Counted from the stretch's first letter, positions 9,201 through 16,957 are shown. The stretch is DNA of 40,097 nucleotides from JBBQWR01 sp038210495 (GCA_038210495.1 JBBQWR010000048.1:1-40097); one strand, 5' to 3'. Translations and numbers: made by a program. The notes: generated by a model from the sequence alone, not told the origin.

Positions 9201-10381
9201 TCGCTAAACGATGTGCCCTTGTTGCCAAATTTTGCGTACGGTCCGGAGTGAACGGGCGAACGATCGTTGGCGTAGACGACGTGACAGGCCGAGCACCCGC
9301 TGGAGCGATAATCGCCCGGGTGGTCGTTCGAGCCGAGAAAATTCAGCGTCGGATCGAAGAGCCGCGTTTTTTGCAAGCCGATGAACACGGGGTCCGTGCG
9401 GTTCTCGGTCCCCAGGCCCCGGTCGCTCAGCCGGGTCCGTGGGCGGCCCGATTCTTCCTCGCGCTCCGGAATGCCGACCTCGGGCCGGAATCGGCCTCCG
9501 CGCTCGAATATCCGCAGCACGTTCCCGGGCTGCGTGATCTCGAACCTCGGCAATGGATCGAGATAGGGCACTACGCCGTGGTCGACGATCTCGGCGGCGG
9601 TCGGCGGCGGCACGGTCTGCATCCGCTGGGGCGTGCCGCACATGCTGTAGCTTTCGCCGTAGTGCGGATACTTGGTGGGGATCGAACCATTGTTGTACAG
9701 CGCGGAGCCCCACAGCATGCAGCCGTGGGTCATCATGCTCTTGCGCACCGCTCGCACCTCGCGGGCGTGACAGGCGCCGCAACTGATATGCGCGACCCGC
9801 AGATCGCCGGGATTCATAAAACGAAGGAACTCCGGCGATTCGTGATTGAGCAGCGTGTAGGATCCAACCGGTTTGGCGCTGGCAGGCCAAGCATCGGGAA
9901 AACGCGGCCGCACATGAGCTTGCTCTTTCGTGTCGCAAGCCGCGTTGCCGCCGTGGCAATCGACGCAGCCGAGCCGGACGGTCGCCTTGGCATGCATGTC
10001 CTGTACGTGCTGATGGCACTGGATGCAGCCCGCGCTCTTGGCGGCGGCAGTGGCGGCCGTTTGCTGGGCGAGATCGACGCCGATGAGTTCAGCCGGGATC
10101 GGAAACGGATCTTCGGGGTTGGCCGTGGGCGGCGCCGCCGGTTGATTGAAAATAGGCGGACGCGAACTCGGCAAGGGCGTCGATATCGGTGGCGCCGCCG
10201 AGGGCGAGACGTTAAAGATAAGGGGCCGCTTGTGTTCCGGCTCGGCGGCTCGGCTGGAGACTAGCGCGGTGGCCACGCCCCACATCAAGATCGAAGCGGC
10301 GACCGGTTTCTTAAGCGCCCAGAGCGGCAAGGGCAACGCGCGTCGCGAGCGAACGCGGCCATGATGGTTCTTACTTTGCAT
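6203..10381 (-). CDS. Secreted decaheme c-type cytochrome fused to LVIVD-type beta-propeller repeats
   Basis: Protein of 1392 residues with a signal peptide (about 24-46). Ten CxxCH heme-c sites are visible in the N-terminal two thirds: CIQCH (119), CVDCH (139), CGACH, CSACH, CLVCH, CVDCH, CIDCH, CVACH, CFGCH and CTDCH. CAVH near residue 820 is a non-matching variant. The last third holds about six repeats such as GGLRVFDI, EGLIVV, AGLVVVSLDDPKNP, EGIKVLDT, QGLVILDITTPEQP and NGLRVVQL, the pattern of LVIVD propeller repeats. It follows the barrel gene after only 19 bases, so the two are surely one operon. Likely an extracytoplasmic electron carrier or redox enzyme; donor and acceptor are unknown. 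Confidence 0.92.
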   Translation of the reverse strand: MQSKNHHGRVRSRRALPLPLWALKKPVAASILMWGVATALVSSRAAEPEHKRPLIFNVSPSAAPPISTPLPSSRPPIFNQPAAPPTANPEDPFPIPAELIGVDLAQQTAATAAAKSAGCIQCHQHVQDMHAKATVRLGCVDCHGGNAACDTKEQAHVRPRFPDAWPASAKPVGSYTLLNHESPEFLRFMNPGDLRVAHISCGACHAREVRAVRKSMMTHGCMLWGSALYNNGSIPTKYPHYGESYSMCGTPQRMQTVPPPTAAEIVDHGVVPYLDPLPRFEITQPGNVLRIFERGGRFRPEVGIPEREEESGRPRTRLSDRGLGTENRTDPVFIGLQKTRLFDPTLNFLGSNDHPGDYRSSGCSACHVVYANDRSPVHSGPYAKFGNKGTSFSDDPTIPKNESGHPIRHSFARGNGVPTSQCLVCHVHPGTNVLNSYVGYQWWDEETDGQLMYPAKQRHPSAEELAHVEMSNPDEASKQGLWSDPKFLENLTDLNTRTQHTQFADFHSHGWVFRAVFKKDRAGNLLDHRGEIVDNVTNEKLRAAVAMPELLKEAYRQTSAASGDGSDEKPPHLIKAQERELATKRDNLPVHLLDIHMEKGMHCVDCHFEQDMHGNTRLQREVRAGIEIQCIDCHGSSNQRATLLTSGPAAYTSGPAGGRDLTQLRTPSGRRRFEQISGRLYQNSMVEENLRWEVVQTADTLDPASDHYNAKSHMAKTMRWESVEGQEKLVWGGRPDERQCAHQNSRMNCVACHSSWNPSCFGCHLPQKAAQKKPNLHNEGDVSRNYTAYNFQTLRDDVFMLAHDGDVTKNKIGPARSSCAVHVGSYNNNRESIYFQQQTISGDGLSGIAFSTNVPHTVRGGPHIDDPAYVDHYRPGVTETKMCTDCHVSKNNDNNAIMAQLLMQGTNYVNFIGRYCWVAEGSAGLAAVEVTEREEPQAVIGSTLQHIAFPEYFNEHAARDGKLKNAHEHPARDIGDALLSPLQKPEILGLQHRGEYLYAACGSGGLRVFDIAFLDDKAFSERITTAPVSPIGQRFFVPSKYATAVASPATTAPDPTRKRMPENREQDVHALYGNLYVTDKYEGLIVVGAGTLLDGNPTNNFLKRDLTFNPGGILCGARSITIAGVYAYICCDAGLVVVSLDDPKNPKVVATLGPDELTAPRTVQIQFRYGFVCDAEGIKVLDTTNLAAPRLIRSAAVPLPDARNIYLARTYAYVAGGAQGLVILDITTPEQPKIDQVFNPNNCISDLCDVKLGITYTSEFAYLADGCNGLRVVQLTSPETPGNAGFSPRPTPCLIAWYPASKGGRALAISKGVDRDRAVDESGNQLSVFGRIGARPLDIDEQRKLYLRGGSLWQASDNPWDDVYLHPAPPARAANPRTLENLPRPLQGAARP

Positions 10382-10400
10382 CTGGCGATCGCGCCACTTG

Positions 10401-12674
10401 TTAGTACGTCAACCTCACGTCGACAAAACTGGCGAACAGATTCCCAAGCCGACCCACGATCGGGTCGAAAATATCCTGTAGGCCTCGACCCGTAATCAAA
10501 CCCGAGACGCCAGCCGTGACGATGCAATTGTTATTGAGCCAGGGACGATACTCCATTCCCAAGCTCAAGTCAGTACCAATAAACTTGTGAATCCCGCTTT
10601 GAAAAGCGATCTCCTCGAGCGGCGCGGTCTCGTCGAACCACAAGAAATTGCAGTTGCTAATCAGTCGCATCTTCGGCGTCACGTCGAAGTCCATTCCGAC
10701 GTTCGAGAGGAACAAGCCGGGGTTCACGAAATTGGCCTGCCCCTCGGCTTTGCTAGCACGCAGGTCGGGCGCCAGGCTATTCGGCTGTTTCAGATTCACG
10801 CCGAACAGCTTAATCGGCTGCCGAACCCAATAGCTGAATTGGCCACCAGCGAAATTGGGATTGTCGAGGATCGTGTCGAACCCGCGCCCCCGATTGTCGA
10901 ACGGATTGCTGTCGCCGCTGGCGTAAAACACCGACGCGCGAAACCGAATCCAATCTCGGTCGTAGGATAGTTCGACGGCCGCCATCTTGGCGTCGATCAC
11001 GATCGGCTGGCCGGCCAGCGGATTGAGGCTGTCGTGCCCAAAGGCGTAGTAAAAGGCATGGTCGATGTTGATCCGGCCAATGTGCCCGTCCCCCGTCCAA
11101 CCGAGATAGCCCACATCCAACGAATGCGGTTGGAACACTCCATCCGGATCGGGCCGGACTTGAAAACCATTTTCGTCCAGGTGTGTGCTGGCGTCGTCGT
11201 GGTCGTAGTGAATATTGAACTGGGTCGTGTAGCCCGGCCAAATGAAGTCTTGCCGGTAATAGTTCGCGATCAGCACCTGCTGGCCGCGGTTGTTGAACGT
11301 ATTGAGATCGCTGTTGGTGTCTTTCTCGAGTTGGTTCAAATAAATCAGATTGAACTGATCCTGATTCGCGGCCCGCGTGCCGAATAACCGGACGCCACGA
11401 TTGACGTCGTCGAAAATGAAACCGCGGAAATCGCTCGTGAACGGCTGGGCGCCGGCCCGCACCGAAAGAAAATCGAAGTTAGGGCTTAGATCGGCCAGCT
11501 TCGCTTCGGCGAACCATTCCTGGAGAGCAAAAAAAGTCCGGCCACGCGTGTGTCCCTTCGTGACGTCGGGGCTAACGATCCCCAACTCTTCCGGGTTGAA
11601 ATAATTGATGTCGAAGACCGGCATGATCTTCGTCCGCCAGTCGGGCTGCTTGAATCCCGCGTCGCCGTGAATCAGATCGAACGATAGCGAGAGATCTTGG
11701 CGAAACAGGAATTGATTAGGGTTGCCAAAAAAGCCGGTTTCACCCGGATTCGCCGCGCTCTCGCCGCTGGGAGTCGGAATCTGCCGAGTTTGAAATTCCG
11801 TAAAGCTGGTCGCCGTGATATTGAGGAACGTATGCTGCCCGACCAGCGGATAATCCCCCTTCAGCACGTTCTGGTTGTACGAGTCCTGGCGACTGCCAAC
11901 CGAGTAGGGATAGTCGTCATCGAGCGGATGTCCCTTGCCATAGCGATCCCAAGGAGTGAAGCCGATCCGCCAGCGATCTTCGATCGGCACGAAGTCAGCC
12001 GTCTGTTGCCCCTCGCGCGGCAAAATGCCCGACGGCCCGGCGAACCCGGGCGTCGGCGGCATGGGATACTGAAACAGGGCCAACGGTAGCGGTTCGTCCG
12101 CCCACGGTTGCGGAAGATCGAGCGGCGGCCGGAGCACCGGCGGGTTCGGCGCGAGCGGCGGAAATTCTTCAGCGAGTGGCTCGTCGTTGGCGATTCGCAA
12201 GATTTGCGCGTCAAAAAATCGAAACGATTTTGGGACGGCGGCTAGTTCGGGGGTCTCGAATGGGACCAACCGAACACACTGAACGTTAATCGCCGGCATC
12301 GCAAATTGTGAAAATGTTTTCGCGCAATCCTCGGTCAGAGGTTGTGAATCGATCGAGAACATCCGGGCGCCCGGGAGTTTTTCGCCGACTAGGCACGAGC
12401 CGGCGGCATCAGTCATGGACAGGGCATGGCGGGGCGTTTCGCATCGAGATTGCCCCGCCAGCCATGCGGAATGCGACAGAACAAGCAGGGGAATCCGAGT
12501 TTCGCCGACTTGGGCCCAACTCGTCTCAGCGCCAATCTGCCAGCATGCTAGCAGTAAGATAAACCCCGCGATTTTTTTCCCCGCTTGGCGCGCGGCAGGG
12601 CATAAACGCCAAAAACCGCCTGTCGCCCATTTCCAGGACCGAACCCAGGTTTTCGGCGCAAACTGTTTCCCCAC
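10401..12674 (-). CDS. Outer-membrane beta-barrel (porin-like) protein, partner of the decaheme cytochrome
   Basis: Protein of 757 residues with a signal-type segment at about 33-54 (KKIAGFILLLACWQIGAETSWA). A Pro-rich stretch (about 165-215) is followed by a C-terminal half with barrel features: alternating strands, Asn/Asp turns, many aromatics, and a terminal strand ending VDVRLTY. The start is GTG at 12674; no better in-frame start exists before the signal segment. It is the first gene of the minus-strand run, 19 bases ahead of the decaheme cytochrome. Barrel-plus-multiheme pairs form outer-membrane electron conduits in other bacteria, which suggests but does not prove such a role. No CxxCH motif is present in this protein itself. 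Confidence 0.75.
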   Translation of the reverse strand: MGKQFAPKTWVRSWKWATGGFWRLCPAARQAGKKIAGFILLLACWQIGAETSWAQVGETRIPLLVLSHSAWLAGQSRCETPRHALSMTDAAGSCLVGEKLPGARMFSIDSQPLTEDCAKTFSQFAMPAINVQCVRLVPFETPELAAVPKSFRFFDAQILRIANDEPLAEEFPPLAPNPPVLRPPLDLPQPWADEPLPLALFQYPMPPTPGFAGPSGILPREGQQTADFVPIEDRWRIGFTPWDRYGKGHPLDDDYPYSVGSRQDSYNQNVLKGDYPLVGQHTFLNITATSFTEFQTRQIPTPSGESAANPGETGFFGNPNQFLFRQDLSLSFDLIHGDAGFKQPDWRTKIMPVFDINYFNPEELGIVSPDVTKGHTRGRTFFALQEWFAEAKLADLSPNFDFLSVRAGAQPFTSDFRGFIFDDVNRGVRLFGTRAANQDQFNLIYLNQLEKDTNSDLNTFNNRGQQVLIANYYRQDFIWPGYTTQFNIHYDHDDASTHLDENGFQVRPDPDGVFQPHSLDVGYLGWTGDGHIGRINIDHAFYYAFGHDSLNPLAGQPIVIDAKMAAVELSYDRDWIRFRASVFYASGDSNPFDNRGRGFDTILDNPNFAGGQFSYWVRQPIKLFGVNLKQPNSLAPDLRASKAEGQANFVNPGLFLSNVGMDFDVTPKMRLISNCNFLWFDETAPLEEIAFQSGIHKFIGTDLSLGMEYRPWLNNNCIVTAGVSGLITGRGLQDIFDPIVGRLGNLFASFVDVRLTY

Positions 12675-12857
12675 AGGTTGTTGGGCGGGTATCCGAATCG
12701 CTGTTGCTCCTAACGCGGGCGGCCACCTGAAGGGGGATTATGCTCGTTATATCGGTTGTGCCATGAGTATCAGTGAAACCGGTCCTAACAGAATTTCCGG
12801 CCGAAAAGGTAAGAGGCGCCGCCAAGGCGCTCGGGACTTCTAGCCAAGGGCGATTCA

Positions 12858-13238
12858 ATGCGATTTCCATGGCGATTGGACTCAGTGGTTCTGGCGATAG
12901 CCGTTCTTGCGACGGCTCCCACGGCATCCACGAGTGCCGAGCAACCTGAGACAGGCATCCCTGCCGTCAAGCGGCCTGCCCCAACGATCTATCAAATTGG
13001 CGGCCACTGCGACTGCATCGCCGCGTATGCCCGGCCGTCGAATACGTGCGACTATGACGGATATCGCGTCGGGGGCGGAGTCGTCCACGGTAGCACCCCA
13101 TTTCCGAGCGACGGGACTTGGGGCTGGGATTACTTTGGCGCCGTGCTCTCGCGACGGATCGATCTGGGATGGTCGCACGGAGATCGCTATCAGGCCGGTC
13201 AAGGAGCCTACCGCGCCGACGGCCCGCGGCCGCATTGA
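12858..13238 (+). CDS. Small secreted protein of unknown function
   Basis: Protein of 126 residues with a clear signal peptide (MRFPWRLDSVVLAIAVLATA, cleavage probably near TSAEQ). The mature part carries three Cys (GGHCDCIAAY and NTCDYDGY), a Gly-rich segment YRVGGGVVHG, and GTWGWDYFG. The cysteines and the GTWGWDY motif recall short secreted planctomycete proteins of unknown role. AAGGGCG stands about 7-12 bases before the ATG. It is transcribed away from the barrel-cytochrome operon, with 183 bases between the two starts. Confidence 0.7.
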   Translation: MRFPWRLDSVVLAIAVLATAPTASTSAEQPETGIPAVKRPAPTIYQIGGHCDCIAAYARPSNTCDYDGYRVGGGVVHGSTPFPSDGTWGWDYFGAVLSRRIDLGWSHGDRYQAGQGAYRADGPRPH

Positions 13239-13454
13239 GTTCACGCCAAACTCTTCGGGCAGCCGGCGGGGGTGAGCATATCACGGTTTGGCCGAAATTT
13301 TGCAATTGTCTGCCGAATCCGTTCGCTCGCGACGAACTCCACGAATCCGCGTCTGGAAATTTTTCACCGCGTTGGCTCGCCGATTGCAAATGAGAGTATC
13401 TCAACGCCCAGCGAACCGCAGGCTTTTTTTCCACTAAAGGGAAAGACGGATTAT

Positions 13455-13787
13455 ATGAGCAGGCTGACCATTCAATTCATCGTTTATCTTCGAGTTTGGT
13501 GGGCTAAACGGCGGCTTCGGCGTTGTTCGGTCAAAATTGTTCACGACGTCTATCCTGAACTTTTGATCAACGTGCGGCGAAAAACGGGCGCGTTCAAAAA
13601 TCAATACGAGATGGAAGAATACGCACAGGTCCGGGCCGTCCAACTTTCCCACAAGCGGGTGGATCAATTGGTCAAAGCCAATCCCAATCTGACGGGAGAA
13701 TTTGCGAATACCCTTCTGTTAAACTCGAGCCAACTCGCCGCAACTTTGGTACTCACCGCCACGTCGCAGGCCAAGCGTGCGGCTTGA
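13455..13787 (+). CDS. Hypothetical small protein with hydrophobic N-terminus
   Basis: Protein of 110 residues starting MSRLTIQFIVYLRVWWAKRR. A short amphipathic or membrane-associated N-terminus is followed by a basic patch and a helical, charged body (EMEEYAQVRAVQLSHKRVDQLVKANP). The frame is open upstream to 13272, but that part has no protein-like character and the ATG at 13455 begins the plausible protein. The ribosome-binding site is weak (AAGGG about 14 bases upstream). No family recognised. Confidence 0.5.
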   Translation: MSRLTIQFIVYLRVWWAKRRLRRCSVKIVHDVYPELLINVRRKTGAFKNQYEMEEYAQVRAVQLSHKRVDQLVKANPNLTGEFANTLLLNSSQLAATLVLTATSQAKRAA

Positions 13788-14018
13788 TTAGGTCGCCAAT
13801 TCCGCCGAAGGAATCGGCTCGGGGGCATCGTAAGGCAGGCAGGTTTAATCTTCGATGCGGACGGAACGGAGGTGCGGCGCGACAATTGACGCGATCCCAC
13901 TTCCGAGGCATGATATATGCGGCTGGCGACCAACCGGCCGCCGGGTATTTGCCCAGATTCAACAAAAGCTCCGGAAACAACTCCCACAGTTCCCCTCCCC
14001 CACCCGAGAGATTTAGTC

Positions 14019-14261
14019 ATGGAAAATCCACAACACGTTCGTTCAGCTCACGGACATCACAAGGTGGCCGCCGCCGTTTTTGTCGGTTCGCTCATCGTAG
14101 GCTCGGCGATGATTCTTTCGGCCGAATTGATGAAGCCGGAGCGATACGAATTCCATGCCGGTCCGAGCGCGACCAATTATGTTATCTACGATCGGGATAC
14201 GGGCCGGGCCGGTACCGTGGAATACAGCGCCAAAAATCCAAAGGCGTCGCTGGGCGAATGA
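14019..14261 (+). CDS. Small single-pass membrane protein
   Basis: Protein of 80 residues. A His-rich N-terminus (MENPQHVRSAHGHHK) is followed by one membrane segment, VAAAVFVGSLIVGSAMIL (about 16-33), and a polar C-terminal part (YEFHAGPSATNYVIYDRDTG). GAGAG lies about 8 bases before the ATG at 14019, which is preferred over the upstream in-frame ATG at 13917 because the intervening residues look non-coding. Probably periplasmic C-terminus. The 42-residue membrane protein follows 59 bases downstream. No family recognised. Confidence 0.6.
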   Translation: MENPQHVRSAHGHHKVAAAVFVGSLIVGSAMILSAELMKPERYEFHAGPSATNYVIYDRDTGRAGTVEYSAKNPKASLGE

Positions 14262-14320
14262 GTTCTCGCGGCGCGTCGATCTCAACTACGAATAATCCGT
14301 TTAAATTTTAGGAGCCTAAC

Positions 14321-14449
14321 ATGGCACTGTTCGCACTTGCGTTGCTTCCGATGGCTGCGGCCGGGTATTCCTTGGTTTATCTTCTGGGCGGCGGCGGCTT
14401 GGTCGGCGCGATCGTTATTTTCATCGTCGCCAAGATGTTGGGTGACTAA
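14321..14449 (+). CDS. 42-residue hydrophobic membrane peptide
   Basis: A short gene encoding MALFALALLPMAAAGYSLVY followed by a Gly run and a second hydrophobic stretch (VGAIVIFIVAKMLGD). It has a strong ribosome-binding site, AGGAG at 14309-14313, seven bases before the ATG, which is the main reason to call it. Predicted as one or two membrane helices with a Gly-rich turn between. It follows the 80-residue membrane protein in the same orientation, so the two may work together. Function unknown. Confidence 0.6.
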   Translation: MALFALALLPMAAAGYSLVYLLGGGGLVGAIVIFIVAKMLGD

Positions 14450-14481
14450 ACGGCCCTCATAACCTCTCATAATATCATCCC

Positions 14482-14556
14482 GGGTGGCTGGGGCTGGAGG
14501 CGTCTGCGCCGACGCGTGGAGCGTGGTTTCCACTTGGAACCCGTCACAAAACCGCC
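14482..14556 (+). repeat. Dispersed repeat D, copy 2
   Basis: GGGTGGC then GGCTGGAGGCGTC match the left part of the complete copy at 15121, and CACAAAACCG near 14545-14554 matches copy 1 near 180. The right part overlaps the end of ogt and provides its stop codon and last residues (QAVL). Confidence 0.6.
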
Positions 14557-15089
14557 TGGGTCCTGTGAGGACCGCTCAATATCGCTTCGGCGTGCTTGCC
14601 TTCGTGCTTGAGTAGCCAACTCTTGCGGGGCAGTCCGCTCGCGAAGCCTGTGAGCGCGCCGTTGGCTCCGATGACGCGATGGCAGGGCACGACGATCGGA
14701 ATGGGGTTCGCCCCATTGGCGGCGCCCACCGCGCGAGCCGATCCAGCGCGGCCAATTTTTGCGGCAAGTTGCCCGTAACTTGTCGTGGTTCCGGCCGGAA
14801 TCGTTCGCAGCGAGTGCCAGACCTCGCGCTGAAACGGCGTGCCGCCAGTGGCAGTTGGAATTTCGCCGATCGCATCGATTTCGCCATTGAAATAGCCCGC
14901 GAGCGCTCGACTAAGCGAAATAGGCGCCGCCGCGTTGGCAAGCGTATAGGCGCCATAATGCTCGCGTAGCAGACGCGACATTCGCGATTCCAAGTCCGCG
15001 AATTCAAGAGCGCGAAGCCGCCCGTCGCTGTCCGTCACAAGCAGCAGCGGACCGAGCGGAGACATCCAACGTTCAAGTCGCAAGTGCAT
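14544..15089 (-). CDS. ogt: Methylated-DNA--protein-cysteine S-methyltransferase
   Basis: Suicide repair protein of 181 residues that moves methyl groups from O6-alkylguanine (and O4-alkylthymine) to its own cysteine. The active-site signature IPIVVPCHRVIGANG is intact with C136 as acceptor. The preceding TPFQREVWHSLRTIPAGTTT and SYGQLAAKIG segments are the DNA-binding helix-turn-helix of the family. Start at 15089 is supported by GGAGAG five bases upstream. It follows the Ada-AlkA gene by 21 bases, so the two form an alkylation-damage operon. The stop codon and the last codons fall within a copy of a dispersed repeat. Confidence 0.95.
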   Translation of the reverse strand: MHLRLERWMSPLGPLLLVTDSDGRLRALEFADLESRMSRLLREHYGAYTLANAAAPISLSRALAGYFNGEIDAIGEIPTATGGTPFQREVWHSLRTIPAGTTTSYGQLAAKIGRAGSARAVGAANGANPIPIVVPCHRVIGANGALTGFASGLPRKSWLLKHEGKHAEAILSGPHRTQAVL

Positions 15090-15110
15090 GACAACTCTCC
15101 ATTAAAGGTC

Positions 15111-16733
15111 CTAACAAAACTCTGGGTGGCCGAAGCTGGAGGCGTCCTCGCCGAAGCCCCGGAGCTTGGTTTCAATTTCGAGTGCGGGCCGCCGGGGCTT
15201 CCCTTCGGTGCTGCCCCGGCCACCCAGAACCGTTATTAAGTTAGAGTCTCTTATCAATAGCGCTTGTGCGGCATCGGCGTCGGCCCTCCACAGATGCAAC
15301 ATGGCATACGCTCGCCACGGCCGCCAACGCTCCGCATGGCGCAGCAATTTTGAAACGTTGGGCCGTCGTCCGTTGAGATCGAACCTGCGCTGGATCCCCA
15401 CATCGCCGGCGAGAAATGCGTCGCTCTCGCCGAGCGCCCGCATGGCGATGTATTGTGCCGTCCACTCGCCGATGCCCGGCAACTCGCACAGTCGCGCCAC
15501 GGCCTCCGGAAGATCGCCCCGCGGATCGAACAATCGCGCGTCCGCGACCGCGGCGGCGGCGATGCCCGCGATCGCCATCGCCCGGGCGCCGGTCATTCCT
15601 AGGCCGGCCATGGCGTGGAGAATGAAACGCTCGGGTTGCGGGAAAGCATGTGTCAGTCCCGGAACTGCCGGGCTCTCGGCACAGGGGGAGCCGATCGCCG
15701 CAACGATTCGACCCGCGAGCCGCGTCGCAGCCTTGACGGTAATCTGTTGACCGAGAACTGCCCGGACCGCGATTTCGAACGGGTCCCAACCCCCCGGCAC
15801 GCGGAGCCCTGGCCGCGCCGCAACCAGCGGCGCCAGAAAAGGATCGCACGACAGGGCCGTTGCGATAGCCGTCGGCTCGGCGCTGAGGTCGAACATTCGG
15901 CGAACCCGCGCGATGATCGTCGGCAGAGCATTCAGACGAGCGAATCGCACGACCACGCGGAGGGCCGAGTGCTCGGGCGCGTCGGCCACATGGATCGAAC
16001 CCGTCACGCCCCGTAGTTCGCCTCCCAGTTCAATGACCCGGCTGTATGTCTTGTCGGTGACAACCTCGACGCCGGCGATCGCTCGCAACTGGAGAAACTG
16101 GATCATCGCGGCCCAATCGTAGGGCGGACGATACGGGAGCAAGAGCGAAATTTCCGGCGCCGCGGACGGAGGGAGTTTGCGCCGCCGCAGCTCGCTTGGC
16201 GGCCGGTCGTAAAGACGCTGAAACGCCTCGTTAAAACGCCGCACGCTGCCGAACCCGCTGGCGATCGCGATTTCGATCATCGCCAGGTCGGTCTGGTGGA
16301 TGAGTTGTTTGGCGAGCAACACGCGCCTGGTTTGGGCAACGCTGATCGGCGTCGCGCCGACGTGCTGGCGGAACAGTCGCCGAAGCTGCCGCTCGCCGAT
16401 CTCCAGTCGCTCGGCAAGCGACCCGACATCGCCGTCGTCGAGAGCGCCGCTCTCGATCATCTTGAGCGCCCGAGACACCGTCGCCGACGTGCCCCGCCAG
16501 GCATCGAGATCGGGCGAGCTTTCCGGTCGGCACCGCAGACAGGGCCGATAACCGGCCGCCTGCGCGGCGGCGGCCGTGGGGACGAAGAGGCAATTCTCAA
16601 GTTTGGGCGGCCGCGCCGGGCAAATCGGCCGGCAGTAAATGCCCGTCGTTTTGACGCAAGTGAAGAATCGCCCATCGTACCGAGCGTCGCGCGCCAAAAC
16701 CGCTCGGTGACAAACTGAAGGCGTCAAATCCAT
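15111..16733 (-). CDS. Ada-type methyl sensor/AraC regulator fused to AlkA 3-methyladenine DNA glycosylase
   Basis: Protein of 540 residues from the ATG at 16733 (MDLTPSVCHRAV). Residues about 8-75 are the Ada zinc domain: the phosphotriester methyl acceptor is probably C34 in TTGIYCRPIC, with C38, C65 and C68 as zinc ligands. Residues about 80-175 are an AraC-type HTH (RQLRRLFRQHVGATP, IAIASGFGSVRRFNEAFQR). Residues about 185-270 are the AlkA N-terminal domain, and about 300-480 the HhH-GPD glycosylase (AVLGQQITVKAATRL, LCELPGIGEWTAQYIAMRAL, LAGDVGIQRRF). It excises alkylated bases and likely activates its own operon with ogt. The final 35 to 40 residues are encoded by a palindromic repeat and do not look like AlkA. 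Confidence 0.92.
   Translation of the reverse strand: MDLTPSVCHRAVLARDARYDGRFFTCVKTTGIYCRPICPARPPKLENCLFVPTAAAAQAAGYRPCLRCRPESSPDLDAWRGTSATVSRALKMIESGALDDGDVGSLAERLEIGERQLRRLFRQHVGATPISVAQTRRVLLAKQLIHQTDLAMIEIAIASGFGSVRRFNEAFQRLYDRPPSELRRRKLPPSAAPEISLLLPYRPPYDWAAMIQFLQLRAIAGVEVVTDKTYSRVIELGGELRGVTGSIHVADAPEHSALRVVVRFARLNALPTIIARVRRMFDLSAEPTAIATALSCDPFLAPLVAARPGLRVPGGWDPFEIAVRAVLGQQITVKAATRLAGRIVAAIGSPCAESPAVPGLTHAFPQPERFILHAMAGLGMTGARAMAIAGIAAAAVADARLFDPRGDLPEAVARLCELPGIGEWTAQYIAMRALGESDAFLAGDVGIQRRFDLNGRRPNVSKLLRHAERWRPWRAYAMLHLWRADADAAQALLIRDSNLITVLGGRGSTEGKPRRPALEIETKLRGFGEDASSFGHPEFC
15121..15228. repeat. Dispersed repeat D, copy 3: complete palindromic element inside the 3' end of ada-alkA
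   Basis: A 108-base element bounded by perfect 12-base inverted repeats, TCTGGGTGGCCG (15121-15132) and its complement (15217-15228). A second perfect pair lies inside, GAAGCCCCGG (15153-15162) with its complement (15192-15201). Related, partial copies lie at 118 and 14482. It lies wholly within the reading frame of the Ada-AlkA protein and encodes its tail. Confidence 0.8.
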
Positions 16734-16739
16734 GCGATC

Positions 16740-16768
16740 AATATAGACCCGGCCCGCAAAACTGTCTG
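16740..16768 (-). promoter_or_regulatory. Putative promoter of ada-alkA, placed for a leaderless transcript
   Basis: On the minus strand CAGACA (16763-16768) and TATATT (16740-16745) are 17 bases apart. The ATG at 16733 begins exactly where the +1 would fall, and there is no ribosome-binding site before it. A dyad, CCGCAAAAC (16754-16762) with GTTTTCGG (16772-16779), overlaps the -35 region and could be an operator. Confidence 0.45.
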
Positions 16769-16922
16769 GCGGTTTTCGGACGTCATTGAAAATCGCGCCG
16801 ATCCCAGCCACGCGACGACGAGCCCCTAACGATACCACGCGTGGCCGGAGCTCGCGCCAAAGGGAAGCCCCGGTGACACGTTGCAGGCTAGCAGCGGCGC
16901 GGGATTGGCCTAAATCTCAACG

Positions 16923-16951
16923 TTGAAATTACTGTACATTTGTGCAATAAT
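16923..16951 (+). promoter_or_regulatory. Putative sigma70-type promoter of a possible noncoding RNA
   Basis: TTGAAA (16923-16928, 5 of 6) and AATAAT (16946-16951, 5 of 6) are separated by exactly 17 bases, in a locally AT-rich patch. No plus-strand gene starts nearby, and the strong plus-strand terminator lies about 650 bases downstream. Confidence 0.5.
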
Positions 16952-16957
16952 GTCGCT

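Noticed and set aside
8666..10264. 532-codon plus-strand frame opposite the decaheme cytochrome
   Set aside because: Antisense shadow; composition is Arg/Ala/Val-rich without motifs, whereas the minus strand has ten heme sites and a signal peptide.
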